This document shows positions 1 through 9,959 of a stretch of DNA of 20,309 nucleotides, piece by piece. The stretch lies in the NCBI GenBank assembly GCA_000697335.1, contig JNEM01010373.1:1-20309 (forward strand), in the 5' to 3' direction. Made by a program: the position numbers and the translations under genes. Each line of letters opens with the position of its first letter. Position 1 is the stretch's first letter. Below the pieces are notes generated by a model, which saw only the letters and a list, made by a program, of their open reading frames with translations, searched no databases and had not been told where the DNA came from. Source of the DNA: Conidiobolus incongruus B7586. Lineage: Eukaryota; Entomophthoromycota; Entomophthoromycetes; Entomophthorales; Conidiobolaceae.

Positions 1-660
1 TATTAATAATATTAAAATTTATTTTTTAAAATTATTATTTAGTTGAAATAAAATTAAACTTAATATTAAATTTTTTAGAAAAAGAGTATTTTTAATATAA
101 ATTGATATTATAAGTTTTTTAAATCATTTTATATATAAATGATTAATTAAAATTAATAAAATATTTAAAAATAAAATATCAAAAAAATTCTTATTATAAA
201 AATAATATTATATTTATAATTAATAGGAAATTAGATAATATATAAGAAAATCTGAAAAAATTTTAATATAATCAACTTAATATATAAATAAGCTTATGAA
301 AAATTTGAATATATTAGTTAATATAAATATTGAATCTATGAATAAATATTATTTGTATATAATTTAATATCATTATAAATAGTATTAAATTTTAAAAAAT
401 CAATATAATTATTAATAACTAAAAATATTAAGATATAAAATAGAAAAAAAACCTTGTTTATTAATTATATCAATGGCATTTATATAATTTAACTGGCTTC
501 AAAAGTATATATTATTTGAATAACTAAAAATTAATATAAAATATAGGACTTTATAAAAATCTCAAAACTAATCTTTTAATAAATATTTAAATTTTATCAA
601 ATTAATATGAATGGAATAATTATATATAGTCAAAAAAATTTTAAGTATATTTATAATATT
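1..660. other. AT-rich stretch without a recognisable gene
   Basis: Extremely AT-rich DNA with dense stops in all frames. I see no RNA gene, no long inverted repeat and no coding signal here. Confidence 0.6.
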
Positions 661-664
661 TATA

Positions 665-1100
665 ATGGCTGTAAATATAGGAGGAAATAGTCTTTTAGAG
701 CTTAAACAGGGAATCATCAATGGTAAATAATAGATTACCACAAAATTAAGGGAAATTAAAAGGGTTCACCAAATTAGGTGAAAATAGCTTACTATAAATC
801 AAGGTCTTCTGAATAAAGTAAATATCTCACACTTGTCATAATTCAATACTTTTTTGTGAATATTACCAGAAAAACTTAGAGACTGGATACTTTTGAAGAT
901 AGAAAGATAGGTTTATTGATTGGCTTGTGAAGATCTTATAATAATTTCAATTATTGAGTTTGGGTGGCTATGAATAACTTCAGGTGGAAAGTGTTAAGTT
1001 AGACTAGTTCATAAAATAAGGTACTTCCGATATGACTTCTTGCATTAGTACAATAGTTAGAGTTTCTTGAGTGATGGACAAGATTATTCCCTATCACTTA
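665..1100 (+). pseudogene. Unidentified broken coding relic
   Basis: This block is visibly richer in G and C than the DNA on either side. A single forward frame starting with the ATG at 665 gives a plausible protein-like reading over more than 130 codons: short stretches such as SLLELKQGII, LPEKLRDWILLKIE and FLSDGQDYSL are rich in Trp, Arg, Asp and Gly, which random AT-rich DNA rarely encodes. The frame is interrupted many times, so it is not a working gene as written. The reading stays in one frame throughout, which suggests decay mainly by substitution. The reverse strand reads less convincingly. I do not recognise the family. It could be a dead host gene or a fragment of a mobile element, so I treat it as a fossil. 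Confidence 0.5.
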
Positions 1101-1700
1101 AATATTATATATTTATTTATAATAATAGTTTTATAATTTTAAATATCTTTATATATATGAAAATAATAATTAATTTTTTTGTTTTTATTAAGATAAAAAT
1201 ATAAAATAATTTTCTGTTATTAAAAAAAAAACCTATAGCTTGAAGGAAAAAATTTAAAATATAATTGTGATTTTTATATATTTTTTTAACAATGAAATTT
1301 TTTGAAAGTTGGATTAAATATTCAATATCTCACTTATTTGATGTAATATATATTATATATCAATGCATATATATATATATATAGTCTAATAGGATATCCT
1401 AATATTTTAATATTTTCGGTTATTATTTTTATTTTTCTAATTTCTACCATAAAGACATCACTTAAAATACTTATCAATAATTGTTGGCATTTGCATATAA
1501 TTATTAGACAAAATTCCTCCATGGATTATAAATATTTTTTGAATTATAAGTATCGTTCTATTAAAACTATAATGAACTATTTTTTTTCAATTACATTATT
1601 TTAATTAATATAAATCAACAATAAATTTTGAGAATATATTAAAATTATCAATTTAGTATAATTCAAATTAACTAGGATTATTTAACAAAGTTTGAAAAAA
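1101..1700. other. AT-rich intergenic stretch
   Basis: Low-complexity AT-rich DNA with a short (AT)n run near 1366-1383. A 62-codon minus-strand ORF at 1334-1522 is Ile/Tyr/Lys-rich and partly made of the AT run, so I do not call it a gene. Confidence 0.55.
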
Positions 1701-1708
1701 CTATCAGA

Positions 1709-1716
1709 TATAAAAA
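1709..1716 (+). promoter_or_regulatory. TATA box ahead of the dead receptor gene
   Basis: TATAAAAA lies 73 bp before the ancestral ATG at 1782. The spacing matches the TATA-like boxes of the two intact plus-strand genes in the window (76 and 81 bp). In DNA this AT-rich the match alone is weak; the shared spacing is what supports it. Confidence 0.4.
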
Positions 1717-1781
1717 GCGGTTATAAAAGAAATAATATTAGAAATTAAATTGATTATCATAGCTTTAAGAAATTGAAATAA

Positions 1782-2688
1782 ATGTTGGGTGATTTGAATA
1801 TATTTTATGATCAAGTAGTATATGAAGATGTTAAATCTTTTAATATTATTACTAATATAGGTCAAGACACTTTAACCATTTTTTGTAACATAATCAATAC
1901 TCCACTATTAATCGTGAACTTGTGATCAAAATGGTGTAGATTGACTATTGATATGAAGATTGCTATATTGATAATTTCATTTCATTTTGGAAGTGCTACT
2001 GTTACCTTCTTAAACGTCAAATTCCATCTTTCTCACAATATTTGAATGGTCATCTCTAAATTGAAATATAATTTCAATAGGTTTGTCAATATGCTATTCT
2101 ATAATAATTCCATTATCATGGTTGAGATTTTAAGCTAAGAAATATGTCTATTAGTTTTAAATGCAAAAGGATGTCCAAATCGATTGTACCATAAAATTAT
2201 TTTGCTACCAATAAGTTTTAATATATTTGTTTTTGCACAATCTTTGTTTACGAATGAGTATAATTTAATTAGAATTACAATATATTAATTCGACGTTATT
2301 TCGAAGAGTAATGTATTAGGTTCCCTATTGACTTGGATATCGATAGGTATTTAAATATTCTATATTTGTTGGACACACCATGTTATGCCTGTGTATAAGG
2401 AAGTATAGTCAAAAAACCGAATTAGAATTAGGTTTAGATCCTGTAAAGTGAAAAAGGCATTGAATTCAACAATTATCGGATCTCTGCCAGTTACGATGGT
2501 TAGTGTTTTAGTCAATGATCCCTAAATTATAATATTTTTATGCAATTAAATTCTAGTTCTTAATCCAGTTACTGACATCATACTAACTATCATTATTAAT
2601 CTGAAAATATTATTAAGACCTTTTACTAATGGTGGAACCACAATTGCTCAATGAGATCAAAAATATGTACAAATTTCAAGTGGCATAA
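1782..2688 (+). pseudogene. Dead paralogue of the class A GPCR at 3852
   Basis: Codon-by-codon alignment with the receptor at 3852-4772 runs from the ATG (1782; FYDQV in place of FYHQV at residues 8-12) to the final FQVA-stop at 2686-2688 (FQVE in the intact copy). Total length is 907 bp against 921. It is clearly broken: in-frame stops at 1923 (AGA to TGA), 2043 (TGG to TGA), 2136 (TTG to TAA), 2286, 2352 and 2406, plus frame changes in the third cytoplasmic loop (near 2410-2450) and before the C-terminal tail (about 2620-2640). The arginine of the ER motif after helix 3 has become Ile (E-I-C at 2139-2147). Helices 1, 2, 3 and 6 remain recognisable, for example INTPLLIV and RLTIDMKIA. It is a tandem duplicate lost after duplication, not a processed copy, since neither member has introns to compare. 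It could still be transcribed but cannot encode a receptor. Confidence 0.93.
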
Positions 2689-2699
2689 AATTGATTATT

Positions 2700-3775
2700 C
2701 AATATTTAAAAATTCGATTTTATATGTAATTTATATTTTCGCATTTAATGCCAAAAAATGAAATAATTATTTTTTAATAGAACTTATCAATAAATTATCA
2801 TTAATATATTAGAACACTAGCTGTTTGATCTAGATTTGGGAATTAATTATTATAATACATTATTATAAAGTCTATTTTTTAAATATTTATTATAATATCA
2901 GAGATAAATATTTGTTGAATAATTCATTAAACTACCTTAATTTTTATTAAAAATAATCAATATTTCAAACTAGAGTATATATATGGATAATTTTTCTCTT
3001 TTTTAAAATGTTAATACTCTGATTTTGAAATATATTTAATTACTAAATTCACCTAACAAAGATAAATTATAGTTCTTAAATTATATGAAATAAAATTGGA
3101 ATATAAAATATTAAATAAGAGAATTAACAAAACAATATATTTTCAATTTAAAATTAAAATTAGATATTCACATTGGTTGTTTAAGAGGTGCATGGTAATT
3201 CGGACGTATTTTCAATCCTTTTTCCATAATTTTATATGGGCATTATACTCAGTGTTAAAGTAATTATGCATATTATTTTTTTAATAAAATTCCCCCAATA
3301 TGCTTACTTAATTAATATTATTAGATAAAAAATTTTCTAAAAATTAGGGACTAAATTGATCATCTTTGCAATTAAAGTTAGAGGGAAATATGTCCGTATT
3401 AAAATTCACCACCAAATAGTAAAATTTAATGCGTATTAATTTAATATTTGTAATACAAAAAACAAAATTTTAATTCGTAGGGTTAAATATTTTTCTCCAA
3501 TTAGAGTTAATAAATTAATTTATAAGTTGAAAAAAAATAATCTTCTTTCACTCTATTATCGATATATTAAAATATATTTGATAGTTTGGATTATTGTTGA
3601 ATATGTAACTAAGTCGTGTTCATTCTTCGCAAGATACAATATAATATACGATTTTTTAGCTTGGCACTTAAATTGGAAAAGTTTTTAGTTTTTATTTGAC
3701 TAAATCTCAAGTAAACTATTTACATTAAAATTTATTTGTAGTGGAGCTAATTTCAAGCACATAGAAATAATTAAC
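2700..3775. other. Intergenic DNA between the receptor copies
   Basis: AT-rich DNA with no gene that I can support. A slightly richer patch at about 3170-3420 carries a short imperfect inverted repeat (CGGACGTATTTT at 3201-3212 against 3384-3395 on the other strand, 10 of 12). This is too short to call a transposon by itself. Confidence 0.5.
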
Positions 3776-3783
3776 TATAAAAT
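3776..3783 (+). promoter_or_regulatory. TATA-like box of the receptor gene
   Basis: TATAAAAT sits 76 bp before the chosen ATG at 3852. The match is weak in AT-rich DNA, but the spacing agrees with the boxes before 1782 and 8232. Confidence 0.4.
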
Positions 3784-3851
3784 GAGTTAATGTAGAGAAA
3801 ATATAAAAAAAATAAAATGATTTATTGTAATTTTTGAGTGTTCTGCATTTA

Positions 3852-4772
3852 ATGACCGAAATCAATGATAAATTTTACCATCAGGTTTATGATAGTGCTT
3901 ACCCTTATAATATTGTCACCGATGTATTTCAGGGCGTATTGGCCATTCTTTGTATTATAATCAATATTCCTCTATTGATTGTGATATTTAGAACCAAATG
4001 GCGTAGGTTGACAATAGATACAAAAATTGCTACTTTTATGATTTTATTTGACTTGGGATCTGCTATCGACACCTTCTTAAACATTGTATCCAACCTTGCT
4101 CACAATGGTTGGATGGTCAACTCAAAATGGAGATGTGATGTCAATGGGTTTGTCAATGTATTTTTTTATATTAACTCGATTACCATGGTTGGAATGTTAA
4201 GTTTGGAAAGATGCTTGTTGATTGTTTATTCACGAATATATCCTGATAGGTTTTATTATCGAATTATTTTGCTACAAGTTAGTTTTAATATTTGTGTTTT
4301 TATACAATCATTCTTCAATAATGGGTTTGTTTTAATTCCAATTGGTGTGTATTGTTTATTTGATATTACTTCAACAGGAGGTAAAATAGGATCCCTATTA
4401 ACTGCACTATCGATGAGTACTTCCCTCATGTTTATATTTGTTGGATACACGAAGATATGTCTTCACAGAAGAGAGGAAAGCCAAAAAGCTCAACTTGAAT
4501 TAGGCTTAAATCCTGTCAAAGTGAAAAAGGAAGTGAATTCTACTATTATGAAGTCACTATCCATTATTCTTCTTAGTGGCTTAACGAATAGTCCTTACAC
4601 TATAGTATTTTTTATTCAATTGATTTCCAATTCTTTCCTCACGCAGATGACTGTCACTATCACATCTATAATGATTAATTTTAATTTATTATTAAATGCT
4701 GTGTTTTTATTAAACATGAAGCCTGAATTGTATAAAGAAGTAAAAAAATTATTAAGGTTTCAGGTAGAATGA
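3852..4772 (+). CDS. Class A (rhodopsin-like) seven-helix G-protein-coupled receptor
   Basis: A one-exon gene for a 306-residue integral membrane receptor, expected at the plasma membrane and coupled to a heterotrimeric G protein; the ligand is unknown. Seven hydrophobic segments lie at about 22-46, 58-80, 97-125, 137-158, 178-200, 233-257 and 264-287. Class A landmarks are visible: Asn38 in helix 1 (INIPLL), Asp67 in helix 2 (LFDLGSA), Trp93/Cys95 before helix 3 with a partner Cys168 in the second outer loop, an E-R-C (119-121) in place of DRY after helix 3, Tyr199 at the end of helix 5, Pro248 in helix 6 (NSPY), Asn282 in helix 7 and an amphipathic helix 8 (KPELYKEVKKLL). Oddities: NPxxY is reduced to NAVFL and helix 4 lacks the usual Trp. 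The ATG at 3852 is preferred because it aligns exactly with the ATG of the dead copy at 1782; an in-frame upstream TTG at 3834 is not used. The N-terminus is short and has no signal peptide, as is usual for class A. The family assignment is strong; signalling competence is inferred. Confidence 0.9.
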   Translation: MTEINDKFYHQVYDSAYPYNIVTDVFQGVLAILCIIINIPLLIVIFRTKWRRLTIDTKIATFMILFDLGSAIDTFLNIVSNLAHNGWMVNSKWRCDVNGFVNVFFYINSITMVGMLSLERCLLIVYSRIYPDRFYYRIILLQVSFNICVFIQSFFNNGFVLIPIGVYCLFDITSTGGKIGSLLTALSMSTSLMFIFVGYTKICLHRREESQKAQLELGLNPVKVKKEVNSTIMKSLSIILLSGLTNSPYTIVFFIQLISNSFLTQMTVTITSIMINFNLLLNAVFLLNMKPELYKEVKKLLRFQVE

Positions 4773-5096
4773 TATAAATATTATATTTTTTTTCATAAAC
4801 AATAATAAATCATTTAAAATTATTTCATTCAACTCATGAATAATTATTAGTGTTAAAATTTTTCAATATTTTGATACTTGGTATTTTTCTGTTAATTTAA
4901 AAATTCTAATCCATAATTATATAAAAAAAATAAAACATTTATAAAAATATTATAGTTTTACTGTCCAATGCCAAAATTTTATCTCAAAATTTAGTTTGTG
5001 TTCAATATAGCTTAAAATACTTATTATATTTTTTATAAACACAGCTAAAGATTTTAATCCCAGATTATATAATAGTGTAATATTAATAATTATTTA
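4773..5096. other. 3' flank of the receptor gene
   Basis: AT-rich DNA with poly-A/T runs, presumably containing the 3' UTR and polyadenylation site. No specific signal stands out. Confidence 0.45.
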
Positions 5097-5219
5097 ATGG
5101 AATTGCTGAACAATATTGAATTTATCAAGCTTAGTTTGCGAGCTGACACAAAAGTAATGTTACATCAAAAAATTAAATGCAACCTCCGTAGTGATAAGAA
5201 TGGAACCAATTCCCAATGA
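5097..5219 (+). other. 40-codon ORF of unknown meaning
   Basis: ATG at 5097 to TGA at 5217-5219 encodes 40 residues. The codons are visibly richer in G and C than the surroundings and the peptide is mixed in composition (LSLRADTKVM, CNLRSDKNGT). After the stop, the same frame continues with RIVSDIIEHYTQ, so this could be a remnant of a longer gene rather than a small protein. I recognise no family, and no splice sites clearly extend it. Confidence 0.25.
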
Positions 5220-5600
5220 CGAATAGTCTCAGATATTATTGAACATTATACTCAGTAAAATATGAGGAATATTATTTTGGATTATTCAATTTAATATTAA
5301 TTTATAATTTAAAGGCTGAAGTATTAATTTATTATAAATTAAAAAAATAATTTAGCTAAAAATCTTAATAAATAGATATAAGTTAAAATACCAAACAATT
5401 GAATTTTCCCAAATAATATATATTTTGTAAAACGGAAAAATAAATGCAAGGATATTATAATAAATCTTTTTGAAAAGAAATAACTAATATAAGTATGTAC
5501 ATACTACAATTAGGCTCATGCATTTGATTATTTAATGCAATATTTTGAACTTTATGATATTTTTCAAATTATATTTAATATACTACTTTCATTTCAACTA
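5220..5600. other. AT-rich stretch without a gene
   Basis: No coding, RNA or repeat signal beyond base composition. Confidence 0.5.
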
Positions 5601-5601
5601 G

Positions 5602-5664
5602 ATATAATATAATATAATATAATATAATATAATATAATATAATATAATATAATATAATATAATT
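5602..5664. repeat. (TATAA)n pentanucleotide microsatellite
   Basis: About twelve uninterrupted copies of the 5-bp unit AATAT/TATAA. It is perfect over its length, so recently expanded or still length-variable. Confidence 0.97.
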
Positions 5665-7490
5665 TATATATGCATATGATTCATTTATTTATCATATTTC
5701 ATTAATTTTTGAATATTTGTTATATATTTTTAAAATTACTATTTCAGATTGTTGTTATAAATAGATGATAACCTATTTCTAAATAAGCTTTATAAACTTG
5801 TCTTCAAAGTGTTTTTCTACTTCATTAAAATATCTTATAATCATTTTCAATTATTTATAAGAGCCCAAGTTTCAAAAATAACGTATATTGCGTTCTACCA
5901 ATAAGTAAATTCGATGATTTACATTTAGTTCATTTAATTTTAATAATCATTATTATTAAAATTAAAAACAACTCATATTCAATATAAATTTAAGATATAA
6001 TCAAATTCACTTTATAATAATTAAAATGCACTTGAGTTTTAGAATCAAGGATCTAATAAAATATTAAAGAGAATAAGCAATTATAATTGAAAGAAATAAT
6101 GTATAAATTAATTATTTCAAAGTTGGTTTATAATTTATAGAATTATACATTAGATTGAAAATTAAGTAACCTATTTTTGCATCCAATTCTCAAGATCCAA
6201 ATTAATGAGAAATATTTTTTACAAGATTCGTGACATAAAATACTTAAAGGGCTAATCATATATTACTAATTTCGTAAAAAAATATTATTACCCAGCAATT
6301 TAATAACATATTAAAGGAAAGAATTCCCAAAACTAAAAGTATTGATAATTGTTTTTATATTATCTATTTTTAATTTTTTCATTTTTTTTCTGTAATAATT
6401 TTATTCAACAATTGAGAATTAAAAAAAATTTAGGCAAATTCATTTTCTTATCCAATTATCATTAAGTTGAATATTATTATAGGATAAACCTGAAATTAGT
6501 GTTTATTGATTATTTTTATAAATCAAAGTTGAGCAGTTCAATATAAACAATCTTAAATTCGACATTGAGTCATAATTTCATTTTTGAATGGATATGCCTT
6601 TCAGTTAGAATTACTTATGTTAATAGTACAAATTGATATTTCTCCATGAATATTTTGAAAAATTATATCAAATGATATCATCTATAATACACCAATTATT
6701 TTTATGGACTATATAGCAAAATATTTTATTTGAAACCATGGAATTCCATACGTTAAATATAGTCAACTTCTTTCAATCACCAATGGATATTTGAATTCAA
6801 TCTAATCCATCATACCTATTAATTTTTTTGGTGTATGAATAAATTCTAAATTTACATTTAATTATTCAAATAATTAGTTTTGTTTAATTAACCATTGAGC
6901 AATATATATGCTCAAAACATTTGGAATAATATCGGATTTTTTTATGAATTTGATACATTTTAACAAAAGTAATTTTCCATAAATTTGTGGTCTTTAATTA
7001 AATATTACTGTTTGTTATTTTATTAATAATTTAAAAAGTGATTAACGTTAAAATTTTATCTTGTACTAAAATTAATACAATTAGAATACATTCATTTGAA
7101 CTAAAATTTGCACTAATTTATTTATTAATATCTGGAAAAATTATAACAAATATGGTTCACAAACAAAATTATTAGGTAAACCGAGAAATAAACTATTCTA
7201 GCCAATACTGGGTTATTTATGCTATTGATAAACTTTAACATTACCTATTGGAAAAAGCTTTAATATATCTAATGAAAGAAATTGAATGGATTTAAATATT
7301 CATAAATTATGATTAATCCTAAGTACATAGAAGGAATATTTAAGTTAATTGTTCAAAAATTTCTTAGTAAATTTTAAATTATCTAGAAATTTCTAATTAT
7401 AAATGAAAGTAATTTAACTTAATATGAGGTGAAAATTGGAAGATAAAAGTTGTCTAGATTAATAATTATACTCATAACTCAATTTTAAAA
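5665..7490. other. Long AT-rich intergenic region
   Basis: About 1.8 kb with no gene I can support on either strand. Two places give faint protein-like readings: minus strand about 5950-5760 and plus strand about 6480-6840. Stop density is only moderately below what this base composition predicts. Confidence 0.5.
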
Positions 7491-7499
7491 GTTTCCTAA

Positions 7500-7900
7500 A
7501 AATCAAAATTATGGCAGCCTTTGTGTAAGGTAACTCAATAGTAACAAAAAGATAATCAATGTTAATGTAACTACGACTTAGTACTATCACATTAGTCGCT
7601 AACGCCCAATAACTGGTTATCCTTGACTGACTATTTTTATGTGTGAATTTTGCGTGCTCTTTTATTTTTTGATTACTTTCACATTTTCAACCTCAAATTA
7701 ATCCTTAATTGTCTTGTTAGGTCAATTAGGGAAAACTATTGAGTTATTGTGGTTGAATTTACTAGAGAACTATTTGAGCCAATAAAATTAATAATCGTCA
7801 TTTACTTGTAATAGATTTATTAATTGATATAAATTTGAGTAATTGGTGATAAAATCTCAATTATAAATTCAAGTTTTTATATTTATTGAATTCAATTCAA
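7500..7900 (+). promoter_or_regulatory. GC-raised upstream region of the Opy2-like gene
   Basis: A block about 330-730 bp ahead of the ATG at 8232 is less AT-rich than the intergenic DNA around it and contains several CG dinucleotides (for example CTACGACTTAG and GTCGCTAACGCCC). It has no sustained reading frame. A regulatory region under constraint is a reasonable reading, but I can name no binding site with confidence. Confidence 0.3.
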
Positions 7901-8150
7901 ATTGGTACCATGACGATGTTAAACTACAATTTGTAGGTAATAGTGAGAAATTATTGAACTGAAAATATGTATAAATACTAGGATTTCTATCAAAAGAAGA
8001 AGAATTGGGATTATTGATTTTAATATGAACTGATAATTAGTTGCAATATTATTGTTTTACATTAATTAATTAATTTATTAGATTTTTCATTAATCTCCAT
8101 CTTTTCTTAAATTCTTGGTTATCTTTATGCATTGCGTCAATTCCATCAGA

Positions 8151-8158
8151 TATAAATA
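8151..8158 (+). promoter_or_regulatory. TATA box of the Opy2-like gene
   Basis: TATAAATA, a near-consensus TATA box in a less AT-biased context (CATCAGATATAAATAGCTTG), lies 81 bp before the ATG at 8232. The distance suits a 5' leader of about 40-50 bases. Confidence 0.55.
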
Positions 8159-8231
8159 GCTTGTTCATAGTCTTTAATTCTGTTATTGTCTTTTATTTGA
8201 CAATCTCTTTTGATATACTAATTAATTGATC

Positions 8232-8768
8232 ATGAGTAATACTTGTCCTCCTTGTAATTCCAACGAAGTTTGTGAAATTGTTTCTAATCCTTTAAAGCCC
8301 GATAGTGATGAAACTATCGCAATATGTAAAAAGGTTATGGAAGAACCATCATCAGATCATTCGAAAACTACTATAGTTGTTATATGCGTTGTGGTTATCC
8401 TTTTGATCTTTAGCTTTATGGCATTTGTATTCGCATATAAGCTGAGAAAAAAGCGCGAAATGGAGAAACTTCACAAAATGAATCGCAGTAGAGTGATTAT
8501 CCAAAGTATTGAGGAGCCAATCCCCTCGATTTTGGAAACTAAGAGCTGTGACCTGTCCTTACTCCCGTATTATATCCCCAACCAAAGTGTACTCAACGAG
8601 GATCATTCGCGATCATTCCAGTCTATCATTTACATGAATCCCAGCAGCACATCTTCTCCTTCGTTATCTCAACCACCGTCTGTACTCAATATAAGTTCGT
8701 TTACAAAGGGCTCCACGCAATACTTCAGTGTTTCTGATATTGAACCAAAACATTCCCAAGGGCCTTAA
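8232..8768 (+). CDS. Single-pass membrane protein, Opy2-like anchor candidate
   Basis: A one-exon gene for 178 residues. Seen: an N-terminal segment with four Cys (5, 8, 14, 32; TCPPC then EVCEIVS), one transmembrane helix at about 47-69, a basic stop-transfer patch just after it (KLRKKR, 70-75), then about 100 residues rich in Ser/Pro with no second helix and no signal peptide. This predicts an outside N-terminus and a cytosolic tail. Opy2-type anchors of fungi have the same plan (short Cys-bearing N-terminus without signal peptide, one helix, disordered tail that recruits Ste50 in the osmosensing HOG branch), and CxxC-x5-C followed by E-I-V-S resembles the start of the Opy2 domain. The resemblance is partial: the classical domain has more Cys. 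Function is therefore an inference. The ATG at 8232 is chosen over an in-frame TTG at 8226. Codon use is clearly richer in G/C than the flanks, as expected of a live gene. An unseen upstream exon cannot be excluded. AATAAA at 8984-8989 is a possible polyadenylation signal. Confidence 0.8.
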   Translation: MSNTCPPCNSNEVCEIVSNPLKPDSDETIAICKKVMEEPSSDHSKTTIVVICVVVILLIFSFMAFVFAYKLRKKREMEKLHKMNRSRVIIQSIEEPIPSILETKSCDLSLLPYYIPNQSVLNEDHSRSFQSIIYMNPSSTSSPSLSQPPSVLNISSFTKGSTQYFSVSDIEPKHSQGP

Positions 8769-8989
8769 ATACCATAAGCTACATTAATCACAGATTATTT
8801 TCACTTTTGATTAGTACCTGCCTACGAAAAGTCATATTGCATAACAAAACTTCACATATATGTAAAAAATTCGCATTTCATTGGTCATCTGAGTATCTAA
8901 AAATAATTAATCACCATCTCAGTTATTTTATTTATTTTGGATAGTGTTACAACCTTTCCATCTATTGTTAATAATATTTGTTTAATAAA

Positions 8990-9605
8990 ATTTATTATTA
9001 ATTTATTGATTCATACTAGTTTTTAAGTTAATTACCTATCTCTCTTTAAATGGATGTTTAGAATAGAAGACTTATCATCTAATTCAACCATAAAATTTAG
9101 CTTATATTTTATCATCACTAGATTTTTTTACTTTGTGATATTTGATTTATAAATTTTTTGATAATCTGAAATATATTAGTTGATAACTGTATTAAATTAT
9201 GTATAATTAATCATTAATATATACTTTGGAACATTATTTAGATGTCTAGTTTATATATATATAATGAAAATATATGGTTATTCTGTTGAGTAATATTTAT
9301 CCAATACTGGAAAATTTATATGTATTATAAACTAAATACAAGAAAATCAATCATAGTCAATTGATTATTATACCTTAAATATAAACTTATTTATAATACT
9401 CATTGTGTGTAATAATAAAAGTGTTATCACAAATCCAAGTTTTACTAATATTTATCATATATATAATTTTGAGGTAAATTTTATAGATTAATATTTTAAC
9501 AGTTGAATTTTAGAATTTTCTTTTATTTTTTTTAAAAAATATAAAATTATGAAAAGATATTAAAATTTCATTAAATTTTTTAAATATTTAATTTAAATAT
9601 ATAAA
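8990..9605. other. AT-rich flank left of the Tc1 element
   Basis: No gene or repeat supported. Composition becomes more AT-biased towards the transposon. Confidence 0.5.
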
Positions 9606-9634
9606 CACTAACTTACAAAAGTGAGTTATAAAAT
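9606..9634 (+). repeat. Left outer terminal inverted repeat of the Tc1 relic
   Basis: Pairs with 11146-11174 on the opposite strand at 23 of 29 positions; the six differences are all transitions. It holds the outer GTGAGTTATAAA binding-site-like core at 9621-9632. Confidence 0.9.
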
Positions 9635-9792
9635 AAAAATCACTTATATATTTACCTGTAACTTAAATAATTCTTAACTTAATTAATTTAAATTAAAGTA
9701 TATAATTAAAATATATTACCTGATTATAATAGGTTATATTTAATTATATTTAATATATTATTGGTTAATATATTAAATCTTAAATTTTAAAT

Positions 9793-9812
9793 AAGGTGAG
9801 TTATAAATTTGT
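9793..9812 (+). repeat. Left inner direct repeat of the Tc1 relic
   Basis: AAGGTGAGTTATAAATTTGT repeats the core of the outer repeat and matches the inner copy on the right arm at 17 of 20 positions, all differences being transitions. It lies 187 bp from the left tip and is presumably the second transposase-binding site. Confidence 0.88.
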
Positions 9813-9959
9813 GAGTTTAAAAGTTAAAAGGGTATATAAAACAAAAATTACTTAAATCTTTTTTTATTAAATTATATATATATATTAATATTATTATTGT
9901 AAATTATTATTTTAAATAATATTAGTATTAAAATATTTAAATCCCTCTTTAAAAAGATT

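Noticed and set aside
1334-1522. Minus-strand ORF of 62 codons
   Set aside because: Ile/Tyr/Lys-rich, partly translated from an (AT)n run; no domain and no partner exons.
3345-3356. AATTAGGGACT shared with the mariner relic near 17507
   Set aside because: The match does not extend and the surrounding translation does not follow the transposase; matches of this length are expected in AT-rich DNA.
3195-3411. Possible MITE with short inverted ends (CGGACGTATTTT against CGGACATATTTC)
   Set aside because: Only about 12 bp match, no extension inward, no clear target duplication; chance cannot be excluded.
4256-4450. Minus-strand ORF of 64 codons inside the receptor gene
   Set aside because: It is the antisense shadow of the receptor's helices 4-5, with no independent support.
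5760-5950. Minus-strand leucine-rich-looking reading (LLKLNELNVNH)
   Set aside because: Stop density is close to chance and AT-rich DNA readily encodes Leu/Asn/Lys/Ile strings; no second piece of evidence.
6480-6840. Plus-strand frame with fewer stops than average
   Set aside because: About half the expected stops but no recognisable motif, start or splice sites.
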